Shown one piece after another: positions 10,654 through 19,860 of a stretch of 64,000 nt of DNA. A model generated the notes under the pieces. The model was not told where the DNA came from. It saw only the letters and a list, made by a program, of their open reading frames with translations, and did no database searches. The stretch covers positions 1 to 64,000 of the forward strand of contig CALEDV010000017.1 in assembly GCA_937949555.1 (NCBI GenBank), given 5' to 3'. The stretch's first letter is position 1, and the number at the start of each line of letters is the position of its first letter. The translations under genes were made by a program, and so were the position numbers. The DNA is from an uncultured bacterium (lineage in GTDB: Bacteria; Nitrospirota; Thermodesulfovibrionia; Thermodesulfovibrionales; Dissulfurispiraceae).

Positions 10654-11415
10654 ATGTGCTTATTCAGAAAATACAACCGCTTCAAGCTGAACTTAAGCAC
10701 TAAGCTTATTATGAGCTGCAGCCTGACATTGATTATCGCCCTCGGCATTTCCTTCTATTTTATTGATCAGCGACAGGAAAGACTCATCATGGGACAGGTG
10801 GAGAATGAAGCCCGTGTCATATTCAAGCAGATAGTGATCACAAGAAAATGGATAGCAGACCACGGAGGGATATTCGTAGAAAAACTTCCGTGGATAAAGC
10901 CGACTCCCTATATAGAGAATTCCGAGGTCAGGGATGCACAGGGGAAGAGGTACATAAGGGAAACGCCTGCAATGGTTACAAAGGAGCTATCCAGGTATGC
11001 AAAGGACAAAGAACTCTACTGGTTTCACATAACAAGCCTGAAACTCACCAATCCTGAAAATGCACCGGATGAGTTCGAAAAAAAGGCGCTGCAGCAATTT
11101 AAAAAAGCATCCATAAAAGAGCTTATCTCTATAGAACAAATCGATAACTCCAAATATCTCAGGTACATATCGCCTCTCTATGTTGAAGAGGTATGCCTTA
11201 GCTGCCACGCAAAGCAGGGCTACAAAGTCGGCGATGTCAGGGGCGCTATAAGCGTCACAATACCAATGGATAAAACATTTGCAGAGATTGCCGAAAACAG
11301 GCAGCGCATGTTAATCGCTGCTGTCCTTACTGTCCTGACGCTTATGGCCGCCATGTTTTTTTATGATGAAGAAGATTGTACTAACCCCGATGAAAAGGCT
11401 CAGATCCGCGATTAA
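10654..11415 (+). CDS. sensor histidine kinase, N-terminal part: TM helix plus DUF3365/Tll0287-like c-heme sensor domain (frame-disrupted)
   Basis: ETPAMVTKELSRYAKDKELYWFHITSLK...VCLSCHAKQGYKVGDVRGAISVTIPM; continues in the +1 frame at 11363. Confidence 0.8.
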   Translation: MCLFRKYNRFKLNLSTKLIMSCSLTLIIALGISFYFIDQRQERLIMGQVENEARVIFKQIVITRKWIADHGGIFVEKLPWIKPTPYIENSEVRDAQGKRYIRETPAMVTKELSRYAKDKELYWFHITSLKLTNPENAPDEFEKKALQQFKKASIKELISIEQIDNSKYLRYISPLYVEEVCLSCHAKQGYKVGDVRGAISVTIPMDKTFAEIAENRQRMLIAAVLTVLTLMAAMFFYDEEDCTNPDEKAQIRD

Positions 11416-12409
11416 TGAATTCTCGGAGGGCACGTACTGTCCGTCAAAGGGGTTAAAGACAGGAGATGAATTCGAGGACCTCTACAGGGCATTCTCCCAA
11501 ATGGCAGGCACACTCACCGATTATCACAGCTGCCTGAACAATAAGATAAAGGATGCAACAAAAGGCCTCGAAGAAACAAACAGGAAATTAATCGAAACCA
11601 ACCGTCTTCTTAACGAGGCGAACATAAGAAAATCCGACTTCATAGCACGAGCATCCCATGAATTACGGACGCCTCTGACATCGATCAAAGGCGCAATGGA
11701 TTACATATCGGCAAAACTCTCGTCCTATTTGCAAACTCATCATGAAGAAACGACCCTCGATGACCTTCATATATTCTTTGAGGTAATAAAGAAAAACTCC
11801 GAGAGATTGATACGCATGGTTAACACCATGCTGGACATCGAGAGGATAGAGATGGGGACCTCTGAATTGCGCTTTGCCGATGTAAATCTTTCCTATCTTA
11901 TTGCAGAAGCACTGACGTATCTCCAGATAAATGCCGACGAAAAAGGCATATACTTCAATGCAAACATACCCAACAATATTACGGTCCACATCGATGAAGA
12001 CAGGATAAAGCAGGTCATTATCAATCTCCTGTCAAATGCCATAAAGTTCGCCCCGGAGGAATCTGAGATACTTATCTTTGTATATCCTGAGAAAGATCAT
12101 GCGGTTGTAGAAATATGGGATGACGGCCCAGGTATCCCGCCGTCGGAGCATGAAAGGGTTTTTGAAAAATTCTACAAAAACGGAAAAAATAAGGAAGGCA
12201 CAGGGCTTGGTCTTGCCATATGCAAAAGCATAATAGAAGCGCATGATGGTATAATTGGTGTAAACAGCGACGGTAAAAACGGAAGCTGTTTCTATTTTAA
12301 ACTGCCTTACACAAAGGGACATCATGAAAGCCTTTCACAGGAAGGTTTCAATAGGACAGAACAGCATAAACTGCTGGAAATAGCAAAAAAGATAACAGCA
12401 CCATGCTAA
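11363..12409 (+). CDS. sensor histidine kinase, C-terminal part: HAMP, HisKA, HATPase_c
   Basis: FIARASHELRTPLTSIKGAM, NLLSNAIKFAPEE, GTGLGLAICKSII; frame offset from the upstream half at a T7 tract. Confidence 0.85.
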   Translation: MMKKIVLTPMKRLRSAINEFSEGTYCPSKGLKTGDEFEDLYRAFSQMAGTLTDYHSCLNNKIKDATKGLEETNRKLIETNRLLNEANIRKSDFIARASHELRTPLTSIKGAMDYISAKLSSYLQTHHEETTLDDLHIFFEVIKKNSERLIRMVNTMLDIERIEMGTSELRFADVNLSYLIAEALTYLQINADEKGIYFNANIPNNITVHIDEDRIKQVIINLLSNAIKFAPEESEILIFVYPEKDHAVVEIWDDGPGIPPSEHERVFEKFYKNGKNKEGTGLGLAICKSIIEAHDGIIGVNSDGKNGSCFYFKLPYTKGHHESLSQEGFNRTEQHKLLEIAKKITAPC

Positions 12410-13101
12410 GAGAGGGTAAAAACCATACAATACTGGTAATCGATGACGACAGGGACATCCTGAAGGTCTTAAAGGCAAACCTCGAGCTTCATAAATACAA
12501 TGTCACTACTGCAGAATCATGGACAGAAGGACAAAAGATAATCTCTGCAAGAAAACCTGACCTCCTGATTCTTGATCTAATGCTCCCTGACGGAGATGGT
12601 GTTGAAATATGCCGTACATTGACAAAACAGTATTCCTCTTTGCCGATAATAATGCTTACCGCAAAGGATAAGATTTCCGATAAGGTAATAGGACTCGAAA
12701 GCGGCGCTGACGACTATGTGGTAAAACCCTTTGAAACCCTTGAGTTGATAGCAAGGATAAAGGCTTGCATGAGGAGGGCAAAACCATCGGAGGAAGAACA
12801 GGCAACAATAGGAAAAATAAACATCGACTATAAGAGAAGAATAGTAAAGGTCAAGAACAAAGAGATAATCCTGACGCCAAAGGAATACGACCTTTTGTGC
12901 CTCCTGATTTCCAGCAGGGGTTCTGTTCTGAGCAGGGAGGAGATAAAAAATCATCTCTGGAAAGAATCAAAGTTATATTCATGGAGCAGGGTTATAGATG
13001 TCCACATCCAGCATCTGAGACAGAAAATAGAGGACAATCCTTCTGAGCCCGAATATATACTCACCGTTTCCGGAATAGGATACCGTTTTAAGCCAGAATA
13101 A
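12403..13101 (+). CDS. OmpR/PhoB-family response regulator
   Basis: VIDDDRDILKVLK, LLILDLMLPDGDGVEIC, GADDYVVKPFE; winged-helix C-terminus. Confidence 0.92.
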   Translation: MLREGKNHTILVIDDDRDILKVLKANLELHKYNVTTAESWTEGQKIISARKPDLLILDLMLPDGDGVEICRTLTKQYSSLPIIMLTAKDKISDKVIGLESGADDYVVKPFETLELIARIKACMRRAKPSEEEQATIGKINIDYKRRIVKVKNKEIILTPKEYDLLCLLISSRGSVLSREEIKNHLWKESKLYSWSRVIDVHIQHLRQKIEDNPSEPEYILTVSGIGYRFKPE

Positions 13102-13234
13102 AGATTTGGGCATGATGATAATATACCGCCGCAAAACATTATTTTTCATTATAAACTCCTTTTCTTTTCATTGACGTGATTAAGATGCTTGATCTGTAAG
13201 GGTACGAGGCTATTTCCGTAATATGGCTACAAAC

Positions 13235-13340
13235 AGAGCGGAAGTACGGAAAGGCGGAAGTGCAGAAGTGTAAAAGGAATAACATGTTTTAAAATAAAAA
13301 TTTTCTCCTTCAGTTCTTCCGAGCTTCCGTTCTTCTTTTT
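13235..13340. repeat. long imperfect inverted repeat built of CGGAAG words
   Basis: gagCGGAAGtaCGGAAaggCGGAAGtgcagaag ... cttcagttCTTCCGagCTTCCGttcttctt. Confidence 0.65.
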
Positions 13341-13361
13341 CTAATTGTAACTGTGAAAAAA

Positions 13362-13443
13362 TGCCGAAGGCGGGACTCGAACCCGCACAGGTTGCCCCAC
13401 ACGCCCCTCAAACGTGCGTGTCTACCAGTTCCACCACTTCGGC
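13362..13443 (-). tRNA. tRNA-Leu(GAG)
   Basis: GCCGAAGTGGTGGAACTGGTAGACACGCACGTTTGAGGGGCGTGTGGGGCAACCTGTGCGGGTTCGAGTCCCGCCTTCGGCA; long variable arm; anticodon loop TTGAGGG; CCA not encoded. Confidence 0.93.
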
Positions 13444-14116
13444 TGTCGCTAATATAACACTTAAATCAGAGGATTTTCAAACATCCCTAAATTACCGTTA
13501 GAAAAAAAGGGGAGTATGCCGAATAGGCTTTATTGCGAAACCTATTTGTAAGAACTCTTACACCCTAAAAACGATGCAAAGGCATTCACCCAAGGGTAAT
13601 CTAAAACCAAGGCCCATTTAGATAGTTTTGTCGCAGTATAAAGGCCTTGAGGCATACCCCCCTTTCTTTGTTATAAATCGGCAATTTTGGGTGAATTCCT
13701 ATGTTTATTCACAGAGCAAAGGGAACAAGATAGCATGAAGTGGTATTCTAATAAAGGCGCCTGAGCACAATGGAGAACAATGATAAGGCATCAAGGAGGC
13801 ATCTATACACTGAAAAGGGGTTTGAGATAGTAAAGGAGACAATAATGGGCAAGATTCCTAACCCTTTGAAGGAAGCAAGACACCTCTACAAACTCAAGGC
13901 ATAAAATTTGTCTTTACAAATGGGTGCAGCACAGAAGGGACCTCAAACAATGGATAGGTCTAAAATTTACAGATAATTTAGATAAATTAACATTTCCTTA
14001 ACTCTAGATTTGTGTATATTGAATATGCAAGCATGAGTTGAGCAAAATGTTACACAAAAAAGGGGGGGTGATAAATTTATTTTCTTTGGTTTTAAAAAAT
14101 AAAAAGGAGGTAGCAA

Positions 14117-15763
14117 ATGAGAAAGAAGACACTCATTATAGCACTATTGGTTGTTGCATCATTGGTGTTTTTAACAGCGATTCAGGATTCAGCGGATGCA
14201 CAAAAGGCAAAACCTGCAGTAAATACCGTGACTGCTGATACCTGCTATGGATGTCACAGCAATATCAAGGACTTTCATAAGTCAGGCAAGCATGCGAAGG
14301 TAAACTGCACTACCTGCCATGATGGAACAGACAAACATCTCAAAGATGCCTCGGCAAAACCGGTCACAAAGATGGACCTTGCCACTTGTGGAAGCTGCCA
14401 TAAGGAACAGTATGAATCCTTTGTGGCAACTAATCTCCACTCCAAGGCAAGGGTTGAAAAGGCAAACTACAAGAGCAGATCTCCCTTATTTGACAAGCTG
14501 ATGATGCCCCATGGTTTTACAAAGGAGCATGCAGAGCCAAGGAGCCATGTGTTTATGTTAGTTGACCACCTGCTTGTAGACAGGGCTTATGGGGGAAGAT
14601 TTCAATTAAAGGACTGGACTAAAATATCGGACGCTAAAGGCGCCGAGAAGGATGCATGGAGCCTCATAACCGATAAAGACCCCTCATCCTCAGATCAGAA
14701 GACATTCATCCCTCAGACCTTTACAGCGGCAAATCCTGTGTGCTTCCAATGTAAAACACAGGATATGATCCTTGACTGGGCTTATATGGGTGATAAAAAC
14801 CCCAAAGCAAAATGGGATAGAACCTCTAAGGTTGTTGACTTTGCACGTTCTATGAAACATCCAGTGAACTGCTTTGCCTGTCATGACCCCCATTCAACAC
14901 AACCCAGGGTTGTCAGAGATGGACTCATTGAGGCAGTAGTTGACAGGGGCGAAGGAACATATCCATATGACAAGGAAAAGAGCAAGCAGATCACCATGAA
15001 AAAGGTTATGTTCAGGGATTATAGGGCAATAGGTCTGCTTAATAAATCTGATTCCAATCTCATGTGTGCACAGTGCCATGTGGAATACAACTGCAACCCA
15101 GGCCACAACCCAGAGACTGGGGAGGCGGTAGGTATGGCCGACAGGCGCACGAACCTCTTTCAGTGGGTCAACGTCTTTGATTACAACAAGGTCATGGCAG
15201 AGAAGTATAAATTCAAGGACTTTAAGCATGCCATCACTGGTGCCTCTTTGTCAAAAATTCAGCACCCAGAGACTGAGACCTTCTGGGGTAGCAAGCATGA
15301 GAGGGCAGGCGTAGAGTGCAAAGACTGCCATATGCCAAAGGTTAAGACCAAGGATAGAAAAAAAACCTATACTTGGCATGGACAGAGAAGCGCAAGGTAT
15401 ATGCTTAAAGACACCTGCGTAAAATGCCATAAAGGATGGACTCCTGAAGAGGCTGAGTATCAGGTTGAGGCAGTTCAAAATTACATCCGCGGAAAGATGT
15501 CTAAGGCTGAGTTCTGGTTAGCGCAGTTTATAGACACCTTTGCTAAGGCTAAATCAAGGGGTGTCAGTGAGGATGTATTGAAAGAGGCAAGAAAAATTCA
15601 TGACACTGCCCATACTTATTGGGAGTGGTGGACTGCTGAAAATTCCGACGGTTTTCACAATCCTGAGGCTGCCCGCCAATCGCTCACGCTCTCTATCGAT
15701 GCCTCTCAGAAGGGAATCAAGCTCCTAAACGAAGCTATGGATCCTAAGACAACGAGTAAGTAG
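14117..15763 (+). CDS. octaheme cytochrome c nitrite reductase (ONR/TvNiR-type, NrfA superfamily)
   Basis: Signal peptide; 7 CxxCH plus one CFQCK catalytic-type heme site; CAQCHVEYNC and VECKDCHMPKV NrfA-like motifs. Confidence 0.88.
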   Translation: MRKKTLIIALLVVASLVFLTAIQDSADAQKAKPAVNTVTADTCYGCHSNIKDFHKSGKHAKVNCTTCHDGTDKHLKDASAKPVTKMDLATCGSCHKEQYESFVATNLHSKARVEKANYKSRSPLFDKLMMPHGFTKEHAEPRSHVFMLVDHLLVDRAYGGRFQLKDWTKISDAKGAEKDAWSLITDKDPSSSDQKTFIPQTFTAANPVCFQCKTQDMILDWAYMGDKNPKAKWDRTSKVVDFARSMKHPVNCFACHDPHSTQPRVVRDGLIEAVVDRGEGTYPYDKEKSKQITMKKVMFRDYRAIGLLNKSDSNLMCAQCHVEYNCNPGHNPETGEAVGMADRRTNLFQWVNVFDYNKVMAEKYKFKDFKHAITGASLSKIQHPETETFWGSKHERAGVECKDCHMPKVKTKDRKKTYTWHGQRSARYMLKDTCVKCHKGWTPEEAEYQVEAVQNYIRGKMSKAEFWLAQFIDTFAKAKSRGVSEDVLKEARKIHDTAHTYWEWWTAENSDGFHNPEAARQSLTLSIDASQKGIKLLNEAMDPKTTSK

Positions 15764-15778
15764 GTTTACTGCATAATT

Positions 15779-15806
15779 GGGCGGGTTTATACCCGCCCTT
15801 ATTTTT
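15779..15806 (+). terminator. rho-independent terminator after octaheme nitrite reductase
   Basis: GGGCGGGTttataCCCGCCCttattttt. Confidence 0.85.
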
Positions 15807-15858
15807 GGGAGGCATTAAAGTGGTTTTTGGTAAAGAGAGGGTGCAGCAGATTTACAAT

Positions 15859-15940
15859 AAATGAACCACAGAGACAGGGGGGCACAAGAACTAAGGGAGG
15901 TTAAGAGTCTTTTGTATGTCTCGATGTCTCTATGATCAGA
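15859..15940. repeat. imperfect inverted repeat of CAGAGACA words upstream of cytochrome gene
   Basis: aaccaCAGAGACAgggggg ... gTCTCgatgTCTCTatgatcAGAGAC. Confidence 0.4.
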
Positions 15941-15981
15941 GACAAATCAGGTTATTAAAACCAAAAAAGGAGGCAGTGTAT

Positions 15982-16476
15982 ATGAAAAGTATATTCCTAA
16001 TTTGTTTGATCTGCATCGTTGCATCAACCTTCATCTATATCAAAGAATCCTTAAGTCATTCAAACAGCGCCCCAATAATGGACTGTATGAGTTGTCATCA
16101 GGGCGATCTAAAAAGCGATCTGTTAACAGTAATTGGCATGCCAAAGACTTATACCCCAGGAAAATCTTACAGTATAAAGATCTCGGTCAAAAGCGAATTA
16201 CAGGCTCAAGGGGAACCTCAAGGCGGCTTTGCCTTAGAGGCCTCTGGTGGGAAGATAGTTGTTTCTGACAAGAAAAACACCCAAATAATTGGCAGCTTTC
16301 TCACCCACACCCTCCAGGGGGCACAAAAGAGAGACTGGAGTTTTACATGGCAGGCTCCCAAGGGAAAAGAGGATGTTACAATCACAATAATGGCAGTAGC
16401 TTCAAATGGCGACTACTCACCTTTTGGAGAGGAAATAGGGGCTCAGAGCTTTACAATCAAAGCCTCAGCTAAATAA
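15982..16476 (+). CDS. monoheme cytochrome with Reeler/choice-of-anchor-V-like domain
   Basis: Signal peptide; MDCMSCHQGD; GMPKTYTPGKSYSIKISV...GGFALEASGGK; RBS AAAGGAGG supports ATG at 15982 rather than 15916. Confidence 0.65.
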   Translation: MKSIFLICLICIVASTFIYIKESLSHSNSAPIMDCMSCHQGDLKSDLLTVIGMPKTYTPGKSYSIKISVKSELQAQGEPQGGFALEASGGKIVVSDKKNTQIIGSFLTHTLQGAQKRDWSFTWQAPKGKEDVTITIMAVASNGDYSPFGEEIGAQSFTIKASAK

Positions 16477-16489
16477 GGAGGGGAAAGAG

Positions 16490-19400
16490 ATGGATATACA
16501 TAGAAGAGAGTTCTTAAAGGCCTGCGCTATAGCATCAGCTGCGGCTGCTGTAGGCATTTCTTTGCCTGAGTCATTGCTTGCAGCAAACAATGTAAAGACC
16601 TTACCAGTTGGGCAATGCCGCTACTGTGCAGTGGGGTGCACTATTTTAGCAGACTGTGAGCTGGATAGTGCAAATAAGGTGACCAAAGTGCTTGCACTAA
16701 AGGGAGACCTTAAGAGTCCGGTAAACCGAGGGGTTCTCTGTACAAAGGGCTTTTACCTCCACAAGGCCCTACAGTATAAAGACAGACCTAAAGGGGCCCT
16801 CATTAGAAAGGAGTGGATAAACCCGAAGACAGGCAAACCAGACCTTTACAACTCTCCAAGGGTCTTAGAGGGTAAGACAACAAAGGATCCTAAGGGCATA
16901 AAGGCCTCTGAGATAGATATGAAGGAGAACTTTGTCCAGGTCCCTTGGGAAGAGGCTATTGAGTTTGTGACAGAGGCGGTAGTTAAGACAATTAGGGAGA
17001 ATGGTAAGCACAGTGTGGCCTATTATGGAAGTGGACAGCTTGGCACTGAAGAGACCCACATAATGAATAAGGTCTTCAAGGGCGGGGGTATGCTTGCCAA
17101 TAATGCCATTGAGGGACAGCCACGCACCTGTATGGCTTCTGCAGTGGTGGGTTATCTTTACGCCTTTGGCAAAGACGAACCCTATGGTTGCCTTGATGAT
17201 ATCGATGTACCAGACCCAGACTTCAGAAAGACTGCAGATACGCTATTTATTATAGGCAATAACACTGCAGAGGCCCATCCAATACTATTTAACAGGATGG
17301 CCGCACAGAAGTCTAAGAACCCTGATATGAAGGTCATCCTTGCTGACCCACGCAAAACAAGATCTGGAACTATAGCTGATCTATGGCTCCCCTTTGCCTC
17401 AGGCCGAGACATATTGCTTTTAAACTCCATGGCTTATGTCATAACCCATGAGTTAGATAAGGCAAAATATGATATTGAAAAAGGTACTGTAGAGGCAAGC
17501 TGGAAGTATCTTGACAAGAAGTTCATTGAGCGTCATGTGAGCTTTGGCATCCATGAGGATGTAAAGAAGACATGGATAAAGACGGTATACGGTGGCACAA
17601 GGGATACGGCCTGGGATTTGACATATAGTGCCACACCAAGAAAGACCTATCCTTCCCTCAAGACACAATATGATAGCGAGGAGGCAATAATCAAAGACCT
17701 TTATAAGGGTTTTGCAATATTCTTAACGTTCCTTGAGGACTACAAACCTGAAAAGGTCTCTGAACTAATCTTTGAGGGTGAGTCACCTCTAATTTATGAA
17801 AAGACCACAAGGACATGGAAGATTCTATCAGGCCCTGAGGCCATAAGGTTGGCAGCCAAGTGGTTTGTTGAAGGGTATACCCTATCGGCATGGTGTATGG
17901 GAGTAAACCAAAAGCTTCAAGGTACCTGGGTAAATGCCACACTTCACATGCTCCATCTGATTACAGGAAAGGCCGTAAAGCCAGGTAGACACTCCTTCAG
18001 CTTCACAGGTCAACCTAATGCCTGTGGTGGCATAAGGGCACCTGGTGCACTTTGCCACGCATTGCCCTATGGTCGATTAGTGGCAAATCCCCTACACAGG
18101 GCAGCAGTAGAGAAGATATGGAAAGACAGGTCAGCAGAATATCTCAAAAAGATCGGCATAGATGAGGGTAATATAAAAAAAGAGATAGAAAAGATAAAGA
18201 TACATGACAAACCTGGTCCACACACCGTTGAGATGTTCAGACGCCTTGGGGCAGGCCAGATAAAGGTACAATTCATTTCCACAGTCAATGCTGGTCAATC
18301 ACTACCCTATGCCTGGCCCTACAGACTTGCAATGGGTGGTGCACAAAAAGGTACACCTTGGCCTTTGGTCGTTACCCTCGAGGCATTTCCAAATGCAACG
18401 ACTATGGTATCTGATGTGGTACTCGGTGCCTCCAGTTGGTATGAAAAGGAGTTCGTCTTCGGTAACCTTGAAAGGCGCTATCAGGTTATAAAGCAGACCA
18501 TCGAGCCCTACGGCAATACTATGCCAGACCACACCATCTTTGCATGCATTATGAGGAGGCTCGAGGAGAAGGGCATTGTCCCCAAAGGCCATATCTCCCA
18601 ATTCTGGCCAAAGGAGTATGATGGTGCTGATTGGCTCAAAAAGACCATAACAGCAGCAAAGACAAAGGAGTGGAACAGGGAGTTTTCTTCAAACATCTGG
18701 AGCGAGCTTATGGCCCTCTCAAAAGGCACAGGCTATGACTTCAGTGGTATGAACCGCAAGATGCTCCTCGATCAAAACCATGGATACAGGATACCGCTAC
18801 CAGCAGAGTATCATACCAATGCAGACATAAAAGCCAGATATGACAAGTATAACTCGAGGATACAGTATGCGTACCCCTATGATCCCCATATAGAAAAACT
18901 TACAGCCGCTTATCTGAAAAACATGAAGGAATTCAACCCCGTATATGGGGCATGGCTTGAGAAAAACATCGAGGCCATGAAGAAAGACGAGGAATACCAC
19001 AAAAGAGAGAATCTACCTCAAAACTGGTATGCCAGCTTCTACAATTCCAATGCATTTATAAACGGGATGATAGACATCCCTACCCCTGATGGCAAGACCA
19101 GAAAGGCACCTGGTTGGGATGGTAGGGCTATTGCATGGGCAAACCCATGGTGGGCCTGTAAGTTTGATGGTAAATCCTTTGTGAAATACAAGACCGTAGA
19201 GATAATCGAGCGCCTATTTAATCCACAGAAGGTAAATGAAGATAGCACCCTACCCTTCGATGTGACAACAAAACACACAGTAAATGTCATAGGAGACCCT
19301 GATAAAGACCCAAATGCCCTAAAGAACATTGCCTTGAGTCCTGCTGAGTTTCCAAGTCTTAGGCATGAGTATGTAAAGGCCGATGGGACAAAGCTTCTGA

Positions 19401-19825
19401 TAATAGATACAACACAATATCCTTATGGTGCCTGTACAGGCAGGGTTGTTGAACACTGGCATTCAGGTAGCATGACTACGAGGGTCTCAGAGCTCAATCG
19501 TGCAGTGCCTGGGGCCTATGTTGAGATTAGCGAGGCCCTTGGCAAAAGACTGGGGATCAAAAATGGCGACCCCGTTATTGTTGAATCCCCAAGGGGCAAG
19601 ATCGAGTTGCCTGCCAAACTCCTTGATGTTACCAAAGCAACTGGTGGGCCAAGATATGACTATATCTTTGTCCCATGGTTTGATGAATACAAACTCATCA
19701 ACATGATTATGCGAGATGCCTTTGATCCTTTTAGTTTCCAGCCTGACTACAAGATGTTTGCCGTAAAGATATACAAAGGCAAGACAAGAGGTAGGCAGGC
19801 AGAGGCAGGGAAGGTCATCGCCTAA
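16490..19825 (+). CDS. napA: periplasmic nitrate reductase-like molybdopterin oxidoreductase (extended NapA, Tat-exported)
   Basis: RREFLKACAIASAA Tat signal; CRYCAVGC...GVLCTKGF [4Fe-4S]; GQPRTCMASAVVGYLYAFGKDEPYGCLDDI; GRVVEHWHSGSMTTRVSELNRAVPGAYVE; C-terminal VPWFDEYKLIN...FQPDYKMFAVKI. Confidence 0.85.
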   Translation: MDIHRREFLKACAIASAAAAVGISLPESLLAANNVKTLPVGQCRYCAVGCTILADCELDSANKVTKVLALKGDLKSPVNRGVLCTKGFYLHKALQYKDRPKGALIRKEWINPKTGKPDLYNSPRVLEGKTTKDPKGIKASEIDMKENFVQVPWEEAIEFVTEAVVKTIRENGKHSVAYYGSGQLGTEETHIMNKVFKGGGMLANNAIEGQPRTCMASAVVGYLYAFGKDEPYGCLDDIDVPDPDFRKTADTLFIIGNNTAEAHPILFNRMAAQKSKNPDMKVILADPRKTRSGTIADLWLPFASGRDILLLNSMAYVITHELDKAKYDIEKGTVEASWKYLDKKFIERHVSFGIHEDVKKTWIKTVYGGTRDTAWDLTYSATPRKTYPSLKTQYDSEEAIIKDLYKGFAIFLTFLEDYKPEKVSELIFEGESPLIYEKTTRTWKILSGPEAIRLAAKWFVEGYTLSAWCMGVNQKLQGTWVNATLHMLHLITGKAVKPGRHSFSFTGQPNACGGIRAPGALCHALPYGRLVANPLHRAAVEKIWKDRSAEYLKKIGIDEGNIKKEIEKIKIHDKPGPHTVEMFRRLGAGQIKVQFISTVNAGQSLPYAWPYRLAMGGAQKGTPWPLVVTLEAFPNATTMVSDVVLGASSWYEKEFVFGNLERRYQVIKQTIEPYGNTMPDHTIFACIMRRLEEKGIVPKGHISQFWPKEYDGADWLKKTITAAKTKEWNREFSSNIWSELMALSKGTGYDFSGMNRKMLLDQNHGYRIPLPAEYHTNADIKARYDKYNSRIQYAYPYDPHIEKLTAAYLKNMKEFNPVYGAWLEKNIEAMKKDEEYHKRENLPQNWYASFYNSNAFINGMIDIPTPDGKTRKAPGWDGRAIAWANPWWACKFDGKSFVKYKTVEIIERLFNPQKVNEDSTLPFDVTTKHTVNVIGDPDKDPNALKNIALSPAEFPSLRHEYVKADGTKLLIIDTTQYPYGACTGRVVEHWHSGSMTTRVSELNRAVPGAYVEISEALGKRLGIKNGDPVIVESPRGKIELPAKLLDVTKATGGPRYDYIFVPWFDEYKLINMIMRDAFDPFSFQPDYKMFAVKIYKGKTRGRQAEAGKVIA

Positions 19826-19860
19826 TTTAGGGGGGCTGTAAATGCCCCCTACATGTTCCA

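Noticed and set aside
13770-13904. Small ORF MENNDKASRRHLYTEKGFEIVKETIMGKIPNPLKEARHLYKLKA
   Set aside because: 45 codons, no clear RBS or family; could be a remnant but evidence is insufficient.
14117-15763. Hydroxylamine oxidoreductase-type octaheme cytochrome
   Set aside because: The CxxCK site and NrfA motifs (CAQCHVEY, CxDCHMP) favour octaheme nitrite reductase.
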